A DNA stretch of 38,159 nt from Flavobacteriales bacterium (GCA_022447625.1 JAKVAX010000029.1:1-38159), one strand, 5' to 3'; positions 8,536 to 16,977 are shown, numbered from the stretch's first letter. A program made the numbers and translations. The notes: generated by a model from the sequence alone, not told the origin.

Positions 8536-11500
8536 TTATCCATTCATCAGATATACAGATGGCCGTTGTCCAAATCGATTTTCAAAACTTGTAGAGAAAT
8601 AGTTGACGTGTTTAAAGCCAACGGTGTATGATAACTCCTTGACTGAATTGACTTTCCCTTCTTCTAACAGTCTTCTCGCCGTTTGCAATCGGAACTCTTT
8701 GATGTATTGATTTACTGTTAGCCCTGTGATTTTCTTGACCTTACGAAAGAAATTAGCTCGACTCATGTGGAGTGAAAAGGCAAGATCTTCTGCCGTGTAG
8801 TTGAAGTCGGTTACCAGCTGAAGCGCCTGCTCTTCAAGCAATCGCAGCCAATTATGGTCCTCCTGAGATAGTTGCGAACTTTTGCCGTTTGTTTCTTCTT
8901 CCGAGGAACCAATGACATATTCTTTCTGAGCAGAGATACGATACTCAACCATGCCAAGAAGCTGGTCAATTCGTCTTTTGAGATCCGTCTCTTGGAAGGG
9001 CTTTGTGATATAATCATCCACCCCAATCCTCAATGCATTTAGCTGATCGCGAAGGTCAGCTCGAGCTGTCAATACCATGGTAGGTAGGTGCCTGAACTCA
9101 TCACTTGACTTAATTCTTTCGATGAAGGTAAAGCCATCCATGACAGGCATCATCACATCGGTGATGATAAGGGAAGGGAGTTCATCAGCAGAATTCAATA
9201 AATGAATGGCGTCTTGTCCGTTTTCTGCAGTCTTTACTCGGTAATGTACGGAAAGTGTCTCCTTCAAGAATTCGCGAAGGTCAAAGTTATCTTCAACAAT
9301 TAACAATTCATGGGTCATGCGGGGTAGACGAACCGCCTCAGGCGTGGCTTCGGTTGTGTTTTTTTCGCTCAGTTGTTGTTCAGTCTGGTGAGCTTCATTC
9401 AGTATTTCAATGGGAAGTTCTACAATGAACGAAGATCCAGTGGAGAACTTGCCAGGGCTTCGAACGCCGATCTGACCTCCGAGTAATTCGACATATTCTT
9501 TACAGAGTGATAACCCGATTCCTGATCCAGGTTGGTAATTTTCTGTTTTTACCAGAACGTCTTCCGATTGATTTACCTGGTAGAATCGCTCAAAAATTAA
9601 CTCAAGTTCAGATTCGGGAATACCCAATCCATCATCACTCACAATAATGGAAAGAACCTCGTTTTTAATCAAAATTTCAAGCTCAATATTACCGTTTCTC
9701 GGAGTGAATTTGAGGGCATTGGAAAGTAAATTATTGACTATTTTGATGAGCTTGGATTGATCCGTTTTGATGACCAAATTCCGCTTTCCTTGAACCGTGT
9801 TTGAAAGTAAAATCCCCTTCTGTTCAGCTAATGGTTCAAGATTCCCGATCAGATCTTCAATAAGTTCGCCAAGATGAACATCACCTGAATCTACCGGCAA
9901 CTCCTGCGTTCCAAGTCGAGTGATATCGAGCAGTTCAGTGATCAACTTGAGCAGTTGTTTGCTGTTGCGTTGTGCCCTTTCCAAACTCAGTTTCACTTGT
10001 CCATTGACCTGTTGGCTATTGACAATGCTATCAAGCGTTCCTTGAATAAGGGTAAGGGGAGTTCTGAATTCATGTGAGACATTGGCAAAGAATCTCGACT
10101 TAGCCACTTGTAGCTCTTGAGCTTTTCTAATCTCCATTAATTCTTCGCTTCGTTCAGTCAGTTCTTTGGTGCGCTGCTGAACTTCTTGTTCGAGTTGTTC
10201 ATTGAGCTTTTCTTTCCGTGAGTTATTCCGGTAGAGGATGACAGAAATCGCGGTGATGAGCAGAATGATAATCACCAGGCCGATAGCAATGGTCGTTTGC
10301 TGTTCAATCTTGGCGTCATCGATTTGTCCTTCGGCTTTCAACAGGGCATTTTCGGCTTGTTGCTCTCTTACCTCGTATTCAATTTCAAGCTTGGCGAGTT
10401 CCTTTTCCGTTTCAATATTGAACAAGCTATCCTTGATGGCTTCATATTGATGGAAGGTCTCAAGGGCCTTTTGACTATTACCTAATTTTTCCTCGCTAAC
10501 CCCTTTGATTCGATAAATTTCATCCAGTTTCTGTCGGTAATGACTTCTTCTAGAAACGAAAAGGCTGCTATCTGCATAAGATGATGCTAGTTCAATTTGA
10601 CCAAGGGAAAAATGCGCGTTCGCTAGGTATAAATATGTCTCAGGAAGGGATTCTCTGTGACCTAATTTATTAGCGAGGTTCAATGCATTTTCGAAATTCG
10701 CTAGCGCGGAATCATGATCAGCATTTCTCGAAGCAATCATTCCTGCATGGTTCAGGTTGGAAATTTGCTGACCAGTCAGATTTAATGTTCGCGTTAATTT
10801 TTCTGCAAGCTTCAGGTTGCGAGATGCCTCTTCAAGTTCGTTCTGCTCGATGAGAATATTTACAATTAAATCAATGGCTGTCAAAGAATCAATCCGTTCT
10901 TCGTGAAGTTGTAATGCTCGCAATGCGTTGGTTTCTGCTTCTTGAAGATTGTCTAACTCAAGATGGAATTCAGCGAGATGAAGGTAGCCTTGCGCCTCCA
11001 GATATAAGTCGTTGCTTTCGGTTGCAACTTGTTGATAGTCAAGGTAACAGGAGAGGGTAGAGTCAAATCGACCCATCCGAAGGAATACTTCACCCAGGTT
11101 TTCAAGGTTCGCGGCTTTGTTCTTATAATTGGCGTCCTCACCTTGATGGAACCATGACAGATTAAGCAATCTCTTACTCTCCCCATAGTTACCAATCATG
11201 CGTTGAATTAATGCCACTTGATTGTAGGTCGAACTTAGGTTGAAGCCATTTGCTTCTGCGATTTCCAGGGTTCGATTCCCAGATTCTAATCCTTTTTCAT
11301 ACTCATGAAGCATACAATGGAGTGGCCCTATCGCATTCAGGCTGATATTGATGAGTCGTTGGTCTCCTGAAGACTCAGCTATGTGTAACCCTTTCTGAAA
11401 CCACGACATGGCCGTGAGTAAATCACCTCTGTCATGATGTGCATAACCTACATAATAACAGACATAGGTCATGTTTTGCACATCATTTAGTTGTTGGTAC

Positions 11501-11844
11501 GACTCGAGCGCCCGTTCAAATGGCTGCTGGCACTCTACATACAAGCGGTTATGAAAATAGACGTACGCTGTTAAAAATTGAGCATCCGCAATTGCCGTTA
11601 GATCTTGGCTTTTCTCTGCTGCCTCCAAAGACTTCGACGCGTATGCCAAGCCCTTCTCAGGATCCATTAGAAAATGCATGCCGAGCTGGCCATAGACGAA
11701 CGCTTTTGACGATTCAGATGACACCGTATCTAAACGTGATAGGAGCTCTCCTTCCGTTTGACCAATTGCACTATTCGAGCATAAGAATAGCAAGCTCAAC
11801 AGAAGAAAGCCAATTTCTCGACAGTGTTTATTGCAGTAGTGCAT
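8536..11844 (-). CDS. TPR-sensor hybrid histidine kinase/response regulator/AraC protein
   Basis: This is a one-polypeptide two-component system. A signal peptide (ending SNSAIGQ) leads to a periplasmic TPR array (about 35-500, repeated AxxYxxxANAH-type helices). One transmembrane helix follows at about 516-537 (TIAIGLVIIILLITAISVIL), then a coiled linker. The HisKA domain has phospho-acceptor His591 in NVSHEFRTPLTL. An HATPase_c domain follows (NLLSNALKFTP, DDGLGIP, GSGIGLSLCKE). The receiver has Asp896 in ITDVMMPVMDG, and the C-terminal ~100 residues are an AraC-type DNA-binding domain. The architecture is that of hybrid two-component (HTCS) regulators, but with TPRs in place of the usual beta-propeller sensor. 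A promoter (11852-11883) predicts a nearly leaderless mRNA. Likely target: the adjacent DUF6786 gene or the divergent 12257 gene. Confidence 0.93.
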   Translation of the reverse strand: MHYCNKHCREIGFLLLSLLFLCSNSAIGQTEGELLSRLDTVSSESSKAFVYGQLGMHFLMDPEKGLAYASKSLEAAEKSQDLTAIADAQFLTAYVYFHNRLYVECQQPFERALESYQQLNDVQNMTYVCYYVGYAHHDRGDLLTAMSWFQKGLHIAESSGDQRLINISLNAIGPLHCMLHEYEKGLESGNRTLEIAEANGFNLSSTYNQVALIQRMIGNYGESKRLLNLSWFHQGEDANYKNKAANLENLGEVFLRMGRFDSTLSCYLDYQQVATESNDLYLEAQGYLHLAEFHLELDNLQEAETNALRALQLHEERIDSLTAIDLIVNILIEQNELEEASRNLKLAEKLTRTLNLTGQQISNLNHAGMIASRNADHDSALANFENALNLANKLGHRESLPETYLYLANAHFSLGQIELASSYADSSLFVSRRSHYRQKLDEIYRIKGVSEEKLGNSQKALETFHQYEAIKDSLFNIETEKELAKLEIEYEVREQQAENALLKAEGQIDDAKIEQQTTIAIGLVIIILLITAISVILYRNNSRKEKLNEQLEQEVQQRTKELTERSEELMEIRKAQELQVAKSRFFANVSHEFRTPLTLIQGTLDSIVNSQQVNGQVKLSLERAQRNSKQLLKLITELLDITRLGTQELPVDSGDVHLGELIEDLIGNLEPLAEQKGILLSNTVQGKRNLVIKTDQSKLIKIVNNLLSNALKFTPRNGNIELEILIKNEVLSIIVSDDGLGIPESELELIFERFYQVNQSEDVLVKTENYQPGSGIGLSLCKEYVELLGGQIGVRSPGKFSTGSSFIVELPIEILNEAHQTEQQLSEKNTTEATPEAVRLPRMTHELLIVEDNFDLREFLKETLSVHYRVKTAENGQDAIHLLNSADELPSLIITDVMMPVMDGFTFIERIKSSDEFRHLPTMVLTARADLRDQLNALRIGVDDYITKPFQETDLKRRIDQLLGMVEYRISAQKEYVIGSSEEETNGKSSQLSQEDHNWLRLLEEQALQLVTDFNYTAEDLAFSLHMSRANFFRKVKKITGLTVNQYIKEFRLQTARRLLEEGKVNSVKELSYTVGFKHVNYFSTSFENRFGQRPSVYLMNG

Positions 11845-11851
11845 AATGAGT

Positions 11852-11883
11852 CAAACCTACCTCGCATCAATGAACTGAGCAAA
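11852..11883 (-). promoter_or_regulatory. Bacteroidota promoter of the hybrid regulator gene
   Basis: On the minus strand, TTTG (11880-11883) and TAGGTTTG (11852-11859) are separated by 20 bp, matching the Bacteroidota -33/-7 consensus (TTTG ... TAnnTTTG). The start codon begins only 7 nt after the -7 box, so transcription would begin at or just before it. Confidence 0.7.
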
Positions 11884-12183
11884 AAAGTCTCGCGCACAAT
11901 CGTCTCAATCACCCAATGACTGAAGCACTATCGTACCAAAGACAGCAGTAGAGTCTCTCTTTTAGGCAACGAGACCATTGTGCGTTTTGAAGCACTGAGA
12001 TTTGCATTCGGGATATGAAACCAGAGGTATCTCAATGAGAACTTATTCTATTCATTGCAACCTAGGTGATATATACCTGCAAGTAGTCAAGGGTGTTTGA
12101 ACCATTGAATTGGTCATATCGGTAACACGATTTGCGGAAGTAGGAAGAGAGATGAAGCAAGAGATCTAAAGGTTCAATGCCAA

Positions 12184-12212
12184 ATGGATCTGCGGCTCAG
12201 CCGCAGATCCAT
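12184..12212. promoter_or_regulatory. Perfect 29-bp palindrome before the 12257 gene
   Basis: Two 14-bp arms (left ATGGATCTGCGGCT) mirror each other exactly around a single C. The dyad ends 44 bp before the start codon and has no T-run on either strand, so it is unlikely to be a terminator. It could be an operator or a 5'-UTR hairpin. The rest of the 412-bp divergent gap (11845-12256) holds only the hybrid-regulator promoter. Confidence 0.6.
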
Positions 12213-12256
12213 CTAACAAGAACGATCATAACCTTAATACTTAAAAAACCGAGAAA

Positions 12257-13858
12257 ATGAGACGATTACTGAAAAATGTGCTAGTGGTTTTGCTGTTCCT
12301 AGCGATGACAGACCTCAATGCACAAACGTGTTACATGGCTTCTGGAAATAGTGAAGATATCTATGAAGTGGAAATTGCGACGGGTAACGTATTGAACACT
12401 TACACCATGTCAATGAACTTTGGAAACATTGCAGGCTTTTACGGAATCGCTCGAAACCCCATGGATGGGCAGATCTATGCCTTGGTTGATGAAGGAAGTG
12501 GAGTAAGGAGTTTTGGAGTTGTGGATATCGATAATCAAACTGTAACTGAGATCGGTTCGATTAGCTACATCATGGAAACTATGCAGTTCACGTCAGATGG
12601 GACACTCTACGCAATGACTGCTAGCAATGATGATACTCCTTCGCGTTTTTGCACCATCAACCTGACAACAGGAGCACTGACTATTTTGGCTGATTTTGAT
12701 CTCTGGGGAGGATTTGCTCAAGCCTTGGTCTATGACGAATCAAGCGATCAGATGTACAGAATCGAAGGAGGAGGTGGCTCACCTTTTGGAAGTGACTTCT
12801 ACTGGTGGCAAGAAGTAGACTATGGTGCGGCGACCATCCCATCTCAAACCATGATGAACCCTGGTCTGTTAGACTCTTTTCCATGGACTATTGCTATGTG
12901 TTACGAGCAACCAGGCTCTTATTTGGTGACAGACTTAAACATGCTATACTCCGTTGATGTATCTGGAAATTTATCCAATCCACGTACACTGGGTATTGCG
13001 AACCCAGAAATTGCAGGTATTGTGCTCACAGAAACAAACGGGGTGATTAACGGATGTACTGATCCATTAGCTTGTAACTACAATGAAAATGCAACCAATG
13101 ACAATGGTTCCTGCTGCTTTGACAACTGTGTCGAACTTACTGTAGGTGGAGGGGCATTTGATAGCGAAATTCAGTGGACTATTCTTGATAACAACGGAGC
13201 TGTTTTTGCTTCCGGTGGTGCAGGAATAGCGAGCCTCTGTATGCCAGCTGACTGCTACACATTTGAAATGGTCGACACCTTTGGCGATGGGTGGAATGGG
13301 GCAACCTATACTTTCACCGAAAACGGAGTCGTTGTCGCCACAGGAGATCTTGATACTGCGGAAAATGGAGACGGTGAGTCTTTTGGGTCTGACGAATTCG
13401 AAATCGGAGGAGGGTGCAATCAAACAGGATGCCTAGACCCAATGGCATGTAATTACAACGAAAATGCCATCACAGATGATGGAAACTGCATCTATGCTTC
13501 TGAAAATGACGAATGTGCGGTATGCAGCGGTGAAACGGATGGAACGGGGACAGTCATTCAAAGTCCTGACACAGACAATGACGGACTCTGCGACGCAGAA
13601 GAAATAAACATCTGGGGCACAGATCCTTTGATTCAAGACACCGATGGCGATGGACTTACAGATGGAGCGGAAGTGTTCGTTACTTCCACTGACCCAATGA
13701 ATACTGATACAAACGGTAATGATTGTGATGACCTCAATGAAAACATTGGTAACTGCGGTGACGTCAATGACTGTCAAAGTGACCTAAATGGCGATGGCCT
13801 AGTGAACGCATCTGACCTTCTTATTTTCTTATCTGGTTTTGGTTCTACTTGTGATTAA
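12257..13858 (+). CDS. Secreted Ca-binding-repeat protein with dockerin-like C-terminus
   Basis: A 533-residue exported protein. The signal peptide ends TDLNAQ. Residues about 24-255 have beta-propeller-like text (YGIARNPMDGQIYALVDEG, MQFTSDGTLYAMT). Two Cys-rich repeats of the Bacteroidota form CTDPLACNYNENATNDNGSC (about 270 and 395) flank a beta-domain with DTFGDGWNGATYTF. Thrombospondin type 3-like Ca-binding repeats follow (DTDNDGLCDAEE, DTDGDGLTDGAE). The protein ends in a single dockerin-like module, DLNGDGLVNASDLLIFLSGFG, then Cys-Asp. There is no T9SS type A or B domain. It is read divergently from the hybrid regulator and closed by a strong terminator. Function unknown; probably surface-bound or secreted. 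Confidence 0.8.
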   Translation: MRRLLKNVLVVLLFLAMTDLNAQTCYMASGNSEDIYEVEIATGNVLNTYTMSMNFGNIAGFYGIARNPMDGQIYALVDEGSGVRSFGVVDIDNQTVTEIGSISYIMETMQFTSDGTLYAMTASNDDTPSRFCTINLTTGALTILADFDLWGGFAQALVYDESSDQMYRIEGGGGSPFGSDFYWWQEVDYGAATIPSQTMMNPGLLDSFPWTIAMCYEQPGSYLVTDLNMLYSVDVSGNLSNPRTLGIANPEIAGIVLTETNGVINGCTDPLACNYNENATNDNGSCCFDNCVELTVGGGAFDSEIQWTILDNNGAVFASGGAGIASLCMPADCYTFEMVDTFGDGWNGATYTFTENGVVVATGDLDTAENGDGESFGSDEFEIGGGCNQTGCLDPMACNYNENAITDDGNCIYASENDECAVCSGETDGTGTVIQSPDTDNDGLCDAEEINIWGTDPLIQDTDGDGLTDGAEVFVTSTDPMNTDTNGNDCDDLNENIGNCGDVNDCQSDLNGDGLVNASDLLIFLSGFGSTCD

Positions 13859-13878
13859 TTAAAACCGTCCTTGCAAAT

Positions 13879-13910
13879 AATGCCGCTGAATTCTCAGCGG
13901 CATTTTTTTT
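13879..13910 (+). terminator. Rho-independent terminator after the 12257 gene
   Basis: A perfect 11-bp stem (13879-13889 with 13894-13904, loop ATTC) runs into eight T ending at 13910. It lies 21 bp after the stop codon. Confidence 0.93.
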
Positions 13911-13975
13911 GGATTTAAATCACTGGATAACACCCTTCCTTGTGGCAGAGTGAGGGATGAATTACCTTCCCTCGC

Positions 13976-14455
13976 ATGACAAGTACTTCCGTCATTTCAC
14001 TGCGGACCCCGGAATTGTCAGATGCCCCACTTATTCTTGAGTTGACCAATACTCAAGGTTGACTTCAGTACATTGGTGATCGGGGTATTCATGCTATCGC
14101 TAGCGCGGAATCGTATATCCGCTCCAGCCCACAAGCCTCCTACAAAGAACACGGCTTCGAACTCTGGGCTGTTATCAAAGACAACACCCCCATCGGAATC
14201 TGCAGCTTCCTTCAACGCGCTGACCTCGAGGCCCCTGACCCCGGCTTCGCCACCTTACCTCAATTCGAAGGAAAAGGATGCACCAAAACCGCCCGCATGC
14301 TCTGTTTACAACGCGCGCTCACCGAATATAAGTTGGAGAATGTCCTCGCCATCACCATATCTTCGAGTGAACGAAACATAGGTTTGCTCCGGTCTTGGAA
14401 TAGAGCCCTGAGTACTTTAATGATTACTCACAAGGATAGACTTAGAATCCAATGA
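13976..14455 (+). pseudogene. GNAT acetyltransferase with one in-frame UGA
   Basis: The frame from ATG 13976 to TGA 14453-14455 is 160 codons with a single internal stop, TGA at codon 29 (14060-14062). It reads LRTPELSDAPLILELTNTQG, stop, LQYIGDRGIHAIASAESYI, then GFELWAVIKDNTPIGICSFLQR and PGFATLPQFEGKG. This is the RimJ/RimL-type N-acetyltransferase pattern, including the acetyl-CoA region around QFEGKG. The stop sits where relatives carry Trp, so TGG to TGA is the simple lesion. The last ~40 residues also drift from the family, suggesting decay. Read-through or an assembly error cannot be excluded. The remainder of the 13859-14601 gap holds a terminator and a heptad tract. Confidence 0.8.
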
Positions 14456-14493
14456 CACACTTAACTGAACATAACCGTTCTTAGTCGTTTGTT

Positions 14494-14520
14494 ACCACGA
14501 ACCACGAACCACGAACCACG
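14494..14520. repeat. Heptad tandem repeat, ACCACGA type
   Basis: Three exact ACCACGA units and a fourth partial unit follow each other at 14494-14520, upstream of the sigma-factor gene. Confidence 0.9.
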
Positions 14521-14601
14521 TTCCTCCCGATTTTCGTAAATTTCATATTCTGGCGCAACCCTTTTTGAAAGGTGCGCGTCTTGCTAGTGACTTTGGTGAA
14601 A

Positions 14602-15147
14602 ATGACGGATCTACGAGAGATCATAGAAGGATGTAAAAAGAACAAGCGCAAGTCGCAGGATGCTCTGTATGAGCGTTACTCTGGGATGCTGTTCGCTGTC
14701 TGTCTGCGATATACTCGTAATCAGTTTGACGCCGAGGACGTATTGCAAGAAGGATTTGTGAAGATCTTCAAGAACATTGGGATGTATTCACCAGGAAAGT
14801 CTTTCGAAGGATGGATTCGAAGAATAATGGTGAACACCGCCATTACATTCTACCGAAGAAACCTCAAGCATGCGTACCACGACGATGTATCGGAGTCACA
14901 CGAACTCTGCGATGACCTTGGTCCTGACCAGAACGCAGAGTTTTCGCAGGAAGAGCTGATGAATGCCATCAACAAATTACCTGCTGGTTATAAAATGGTC
15001 TTCAACATGTATGTAGTTGAAGGCTATAAACACAAAGAAATAGCCGAAGCGCTAGACATCGACATCAATACTTCGAAGTCGCAGCTGTCTAGAGCTAAGA
15101 AATACCTACAGCGAGAGCTGTTGGAAATGAGTAAGATAAACTTGTGA
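14602..15147 (+). CDS. ECF-type RNA polymerase sigma factor
   Basis: A sigma-70 family factor of the extracytoplasmic-function class that would direct RNA polymerase to a stress or envelope regulon. Region 2 is clear (YERYSGMLFAVCLRYTRN, FDAEDVLQEGFVKIFKN, then FEGWIRRIMVNTAITFYRR). Region 4 is the helix-turn-helix around VVEGYKHKEIAEALDIDINTSKSQLSRAKK. I choose ATG 14602 (MTDLREII); the frame is open back to a GTG at 14572, but those ten extra residues do not belong to the fold. Length, 181 residues, is normal. A candidate anti-sigma gene starts 4 nt after the stop, then an outer-membrane gene: an envelope-sensing module by context. Confidence 0.93.
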   Translation: MTDLREIIEGCKKNKRKSQDALYERYSGMLFAVCLRYTRNQFDAEDVLQEGFVKIFKNIGMYSPGKSFEGWIRRIMVNTAITFYRRNLKHAYHDDVSESHELCDDLGPDQNAEFSQEELMNAINKLPAGYKMVFNMYVVEGYKHKEIAEALDIDINTSKSQLSRAKKYLQRELLEMSKINL

Positions 15148-15151
15148 GGAT

Positions 15152-15820
15152 ATGATGAAGCGGCATGATGACCCACTATTTGAGATGTTCCGCGATGGGC
15201 TGCACAACGCAGAAGTAGCCCCTCCAAAGGGAGCCTATGCAGGAATTCGCAGTCAAATGCAGAACCCTGGGTTCTTCTCTTTCGCCTGGAACAGACTGAA
15301 TGTTTATACCGGAGGCTTAATCCTAGCGGCCGGTCTTGGAGCAGCCTACTTACTTGGTGGCAGTGCTCAGCACCAAGGGGTGCAAGCGTTCGACGCATCA
15401 CTTGATCTCAATGCAGGGAATCAACGTGTTGCTTACGCAGTACAAAGTGAAGGAGATGTGATAGAGGAGGTGGTGCACGTAGCCCCAAGCTTGAACAACA
15501 CGATCTATACTAAGCCTACCCCTATCCGTTCTGATGCTGCTGAGGCCAAGCAAGGTGCAGCTGCCAATGATCAGACATTGAGTAACCAGCATCTGCCAAT
15601 AGCCCAAGAGATGGAAGAGCCCGCATCCGATTGTGTGCTACCTGACGCTGCCGAAGCGATGCCGTGTGTAAAAGCACGAGAAGCCGCTCAGATCCCCGCG
15701 AATTGGTTAGACATGGTTAATGAACCGAATCTAGACAACTTGCTCACGCAGCTAGATTCTGACGCAGATGTGATCTACCTCACACTGCCGGTGAAAATCG
15801 AAGTGACTGATGCGGAATAA
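15152..15820 (+). CDS. Candidate anti-sigma factor, single-pass membrane protein
   Basis: A 222-residue protein starting 4 nt after the sigma-factor stop. The N-terminal ~45 residues are cytoplasmic-looking (LFEMFRDGLHNAEVAPPKGAY). One transmembrane helix follows at about 52-69 (GGLILAAGLGAAYLLGG), then a low-complexity Ala/Glu-rich periplasmic tail with Cys near 165 and 175. This topology is that of anti-sigma proteins, in which the cytoplasmic end binds the sigma factor. I see no zinc-binding HxxxCxxC motif. The APPxGAYxxIR stretch resembles N-terminal text of similar Bacteroidota proteins. Function is inferred from position and topology only. Confidence 0.65.
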   Translation: MMKRHDDPLFEMFRDGLHNAEVAPPKGAYAGIRSQMQNPGFFSFAWNRLNVYTGGLILAAGLGAAYLLGGSAQHQGVQAFDASLDLNAGNQRVAYAVQSEGDVIEEVVHVAPSLNNTIYTKPTPIRSDAAEAKQGAAANDQTLSNQHLPIAQEMEEPASDCVLPDAAEAMPCVKAREAAQIPANWLDMVNEPNLDNLLTQLDSDADVIYLTLPVKIEVTDAE

Positions 15821-15849
15821 GCTATATTAGCCCTCCGAGAGGACTGATA

Positions 15850-16833
15850 ATGCAAATGCTTCAACAAGATCATATGAGAAAGAGCAGAGCCTATTGGCTG
15901 CTGCTCTTTTCTTTTTTTCTCGCCTTCCAGGCGGAAGCATCAGCAACGCCATTAATTCTCGAAAACGATACCATTATCCTCGGCGGCAAAACGCTGATCG
16001 TAGAAAGGGAAGTGGTGTATGACAGTTCATCAACCTCCAGCAATCAGCTCGACCCTGAAGAAAAAGAACGACCTCGTTTGAAATTGGGGACGTGGAGAAT
16101 CGGATTCGATGTTTCAGGTTACGCTCCCATCGATGGGATGAAATCAAAAGTGGATGGCTACAGTAGCCTGAATGCTTTTGTTGGTCCAGACCTAAGAAGA
16201 GGAAGCGGAATGGGAGTGGGCGGACATGTAGAACGCGCGGTAGGGAGAGATGGATTCCTGATTCACTCTGGATTAGCCATCGATTTTGTCAATGGTTTCA
16301 ATTACACCCTAGATCAAACCCAACTAGACGACAGCCTCATGTCGTTTGCCTCTTTTGATAAGAATACCTTAGATCAAATCCTCCTGTTCCGATACGACAT
16401 CGGTTCGGAGACAGATACGGTCGAAATGACCCTCAGTCAAGAGGCAATCCAAACGTCATGGTTACGATTACCAATTGGATTAGTCTACGAAAGAGAGATA
16501 AACCGAGAGTTCACCCTTCGAGCAGGTATCTTCGCTGACGTCCGAATGTTCTTGAATGGAAAGTCTCCTGACATTTACCTCTTACCAGATCGCGGAAGCG
16601 AACCGATACTTTACCAAACAAGTGAGCTGGAAAAAGACGATATCTACAATCGCTTCTCTATCACCCCAAGATTGAGCATCGGCGGACGATTCAAGATGGA
16701 TCGAAGATGGTGGTTCCTAGCCACCCTCAACGGCGGCTTCCCTTTCAACCCGATGAGAGAGAATGATTTCATCGAGTACAGAAGCATACTCACCCACGTC
16801 AACCTCGGCGTACAATACCATTTCGGCCGATAG
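15850..16833 (+). CDS. Outer-membrane beta-barrel protein, third gene of sigma operon
   Basis: A 327-residue exported protein. The start at 15850 is preceded by GAGAGGA at a suitable distance; Met9 (15874) is a less likely alternative. The signal peptide hydrophobic core is WLLLFSFFLAFQAEAS. After a linker rich in Ser, Glu and Pro the sequence alternates polar and hydrophobic residues in strands (WRIGFDVSGYAPIDGM, FTLRAGIFADVRMFL, RLSIGGRFKMDRRWWFLATLNGGF), ending LGVQYHFGR, as in small outer-membrane barrels. It sits 29 nt after the anti-sigma candidate, so the three genes form one operon. The barrel may be the sensor input or an output of the sigma factor. No specific family recognised. Confidence 0.75.
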   Translation: MQMLQQDHMRKSRAYWLLLFSFFLAFQAEASATPLILENDTIILGGKTLIVEREVVYDSSSTSSNQLDPEEKERPRLKLGTWRIGFDVSGYAPIDGMKSKVDGYSSLNAFVGPDLRRGSGMGVGGHVERAVGRDGFLIHSGLAIDFVNGFNYTLDQTQLDDSLMSFASFDKNTLDQILLFRYDIGSETDTVEMTLSQEAIQTSWLRLPIGLVYEREINREFTLRAGIFADVRMFLNGKSPDIYLLPDRGSEPILYQTSELEKDDIYNRFSITPRLSIGGRFKMDRRWWFLATLNGGFPFNPMRENDFIEYRSILTHVNLGVQYHFGR

Positions 16834-16838
16834 GCTCT

Positions 16839-16943
16839 CGCCGTATGCGGTATGCTGTAAGCCGTATGCTATGCGCTTCGTGCAGTGTCAAGGTTGCTGC
16901 CTACTGCCTACCGCATACTGCCTACGGCGAGCGGAGCGAGCAA
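16839..16943. repeat. 105-bp heptad tract, 15 units in register, folding back
   Basis: It begins just after the upstream stop codon. Units include CGCCGTA, TGCGGTA, TGCTGTA, AGCCGTA in the first half and TGCTGCC, TACTGCC, TACCGCA, TACTGCC, TACGGCG in the second. The second half is close to the reverse complement of the first, so the transcript could form a long imperfect hairpin. Confidence 0.88.
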
Positions 16944-16947
16944 GAAA

Positions 16948-16977
16948 AAGGCAAGGACGTCGTTACATCCTTGCCTT
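16948..16977 (+). terminator. Possible weak terminator hairpin
   Basis: A perfect 10-bp stem (AAGGCAAGGA with its complement at 16968-16977) around a 10-nt loop lies after the sigma-factor operon. It lacks a proper T-run. In the rest of 16978-17319 I see only a heptad tract at 17191-17218 and no gene. Confidence 0.4.

Noticed and set aside
13067..13777. Two long antisense frames inside the Cys-rich secreted protein gene
   Set aside because: They mirror the biased codons of the sense gene and have no start signals or recognisable product.
14073..14381. A 102-codon frame overlapping the acetyltransferase
   Set aside because: It is in another frame, Pro/Ser-rich, while the GNAT frame shows clear family motifs.
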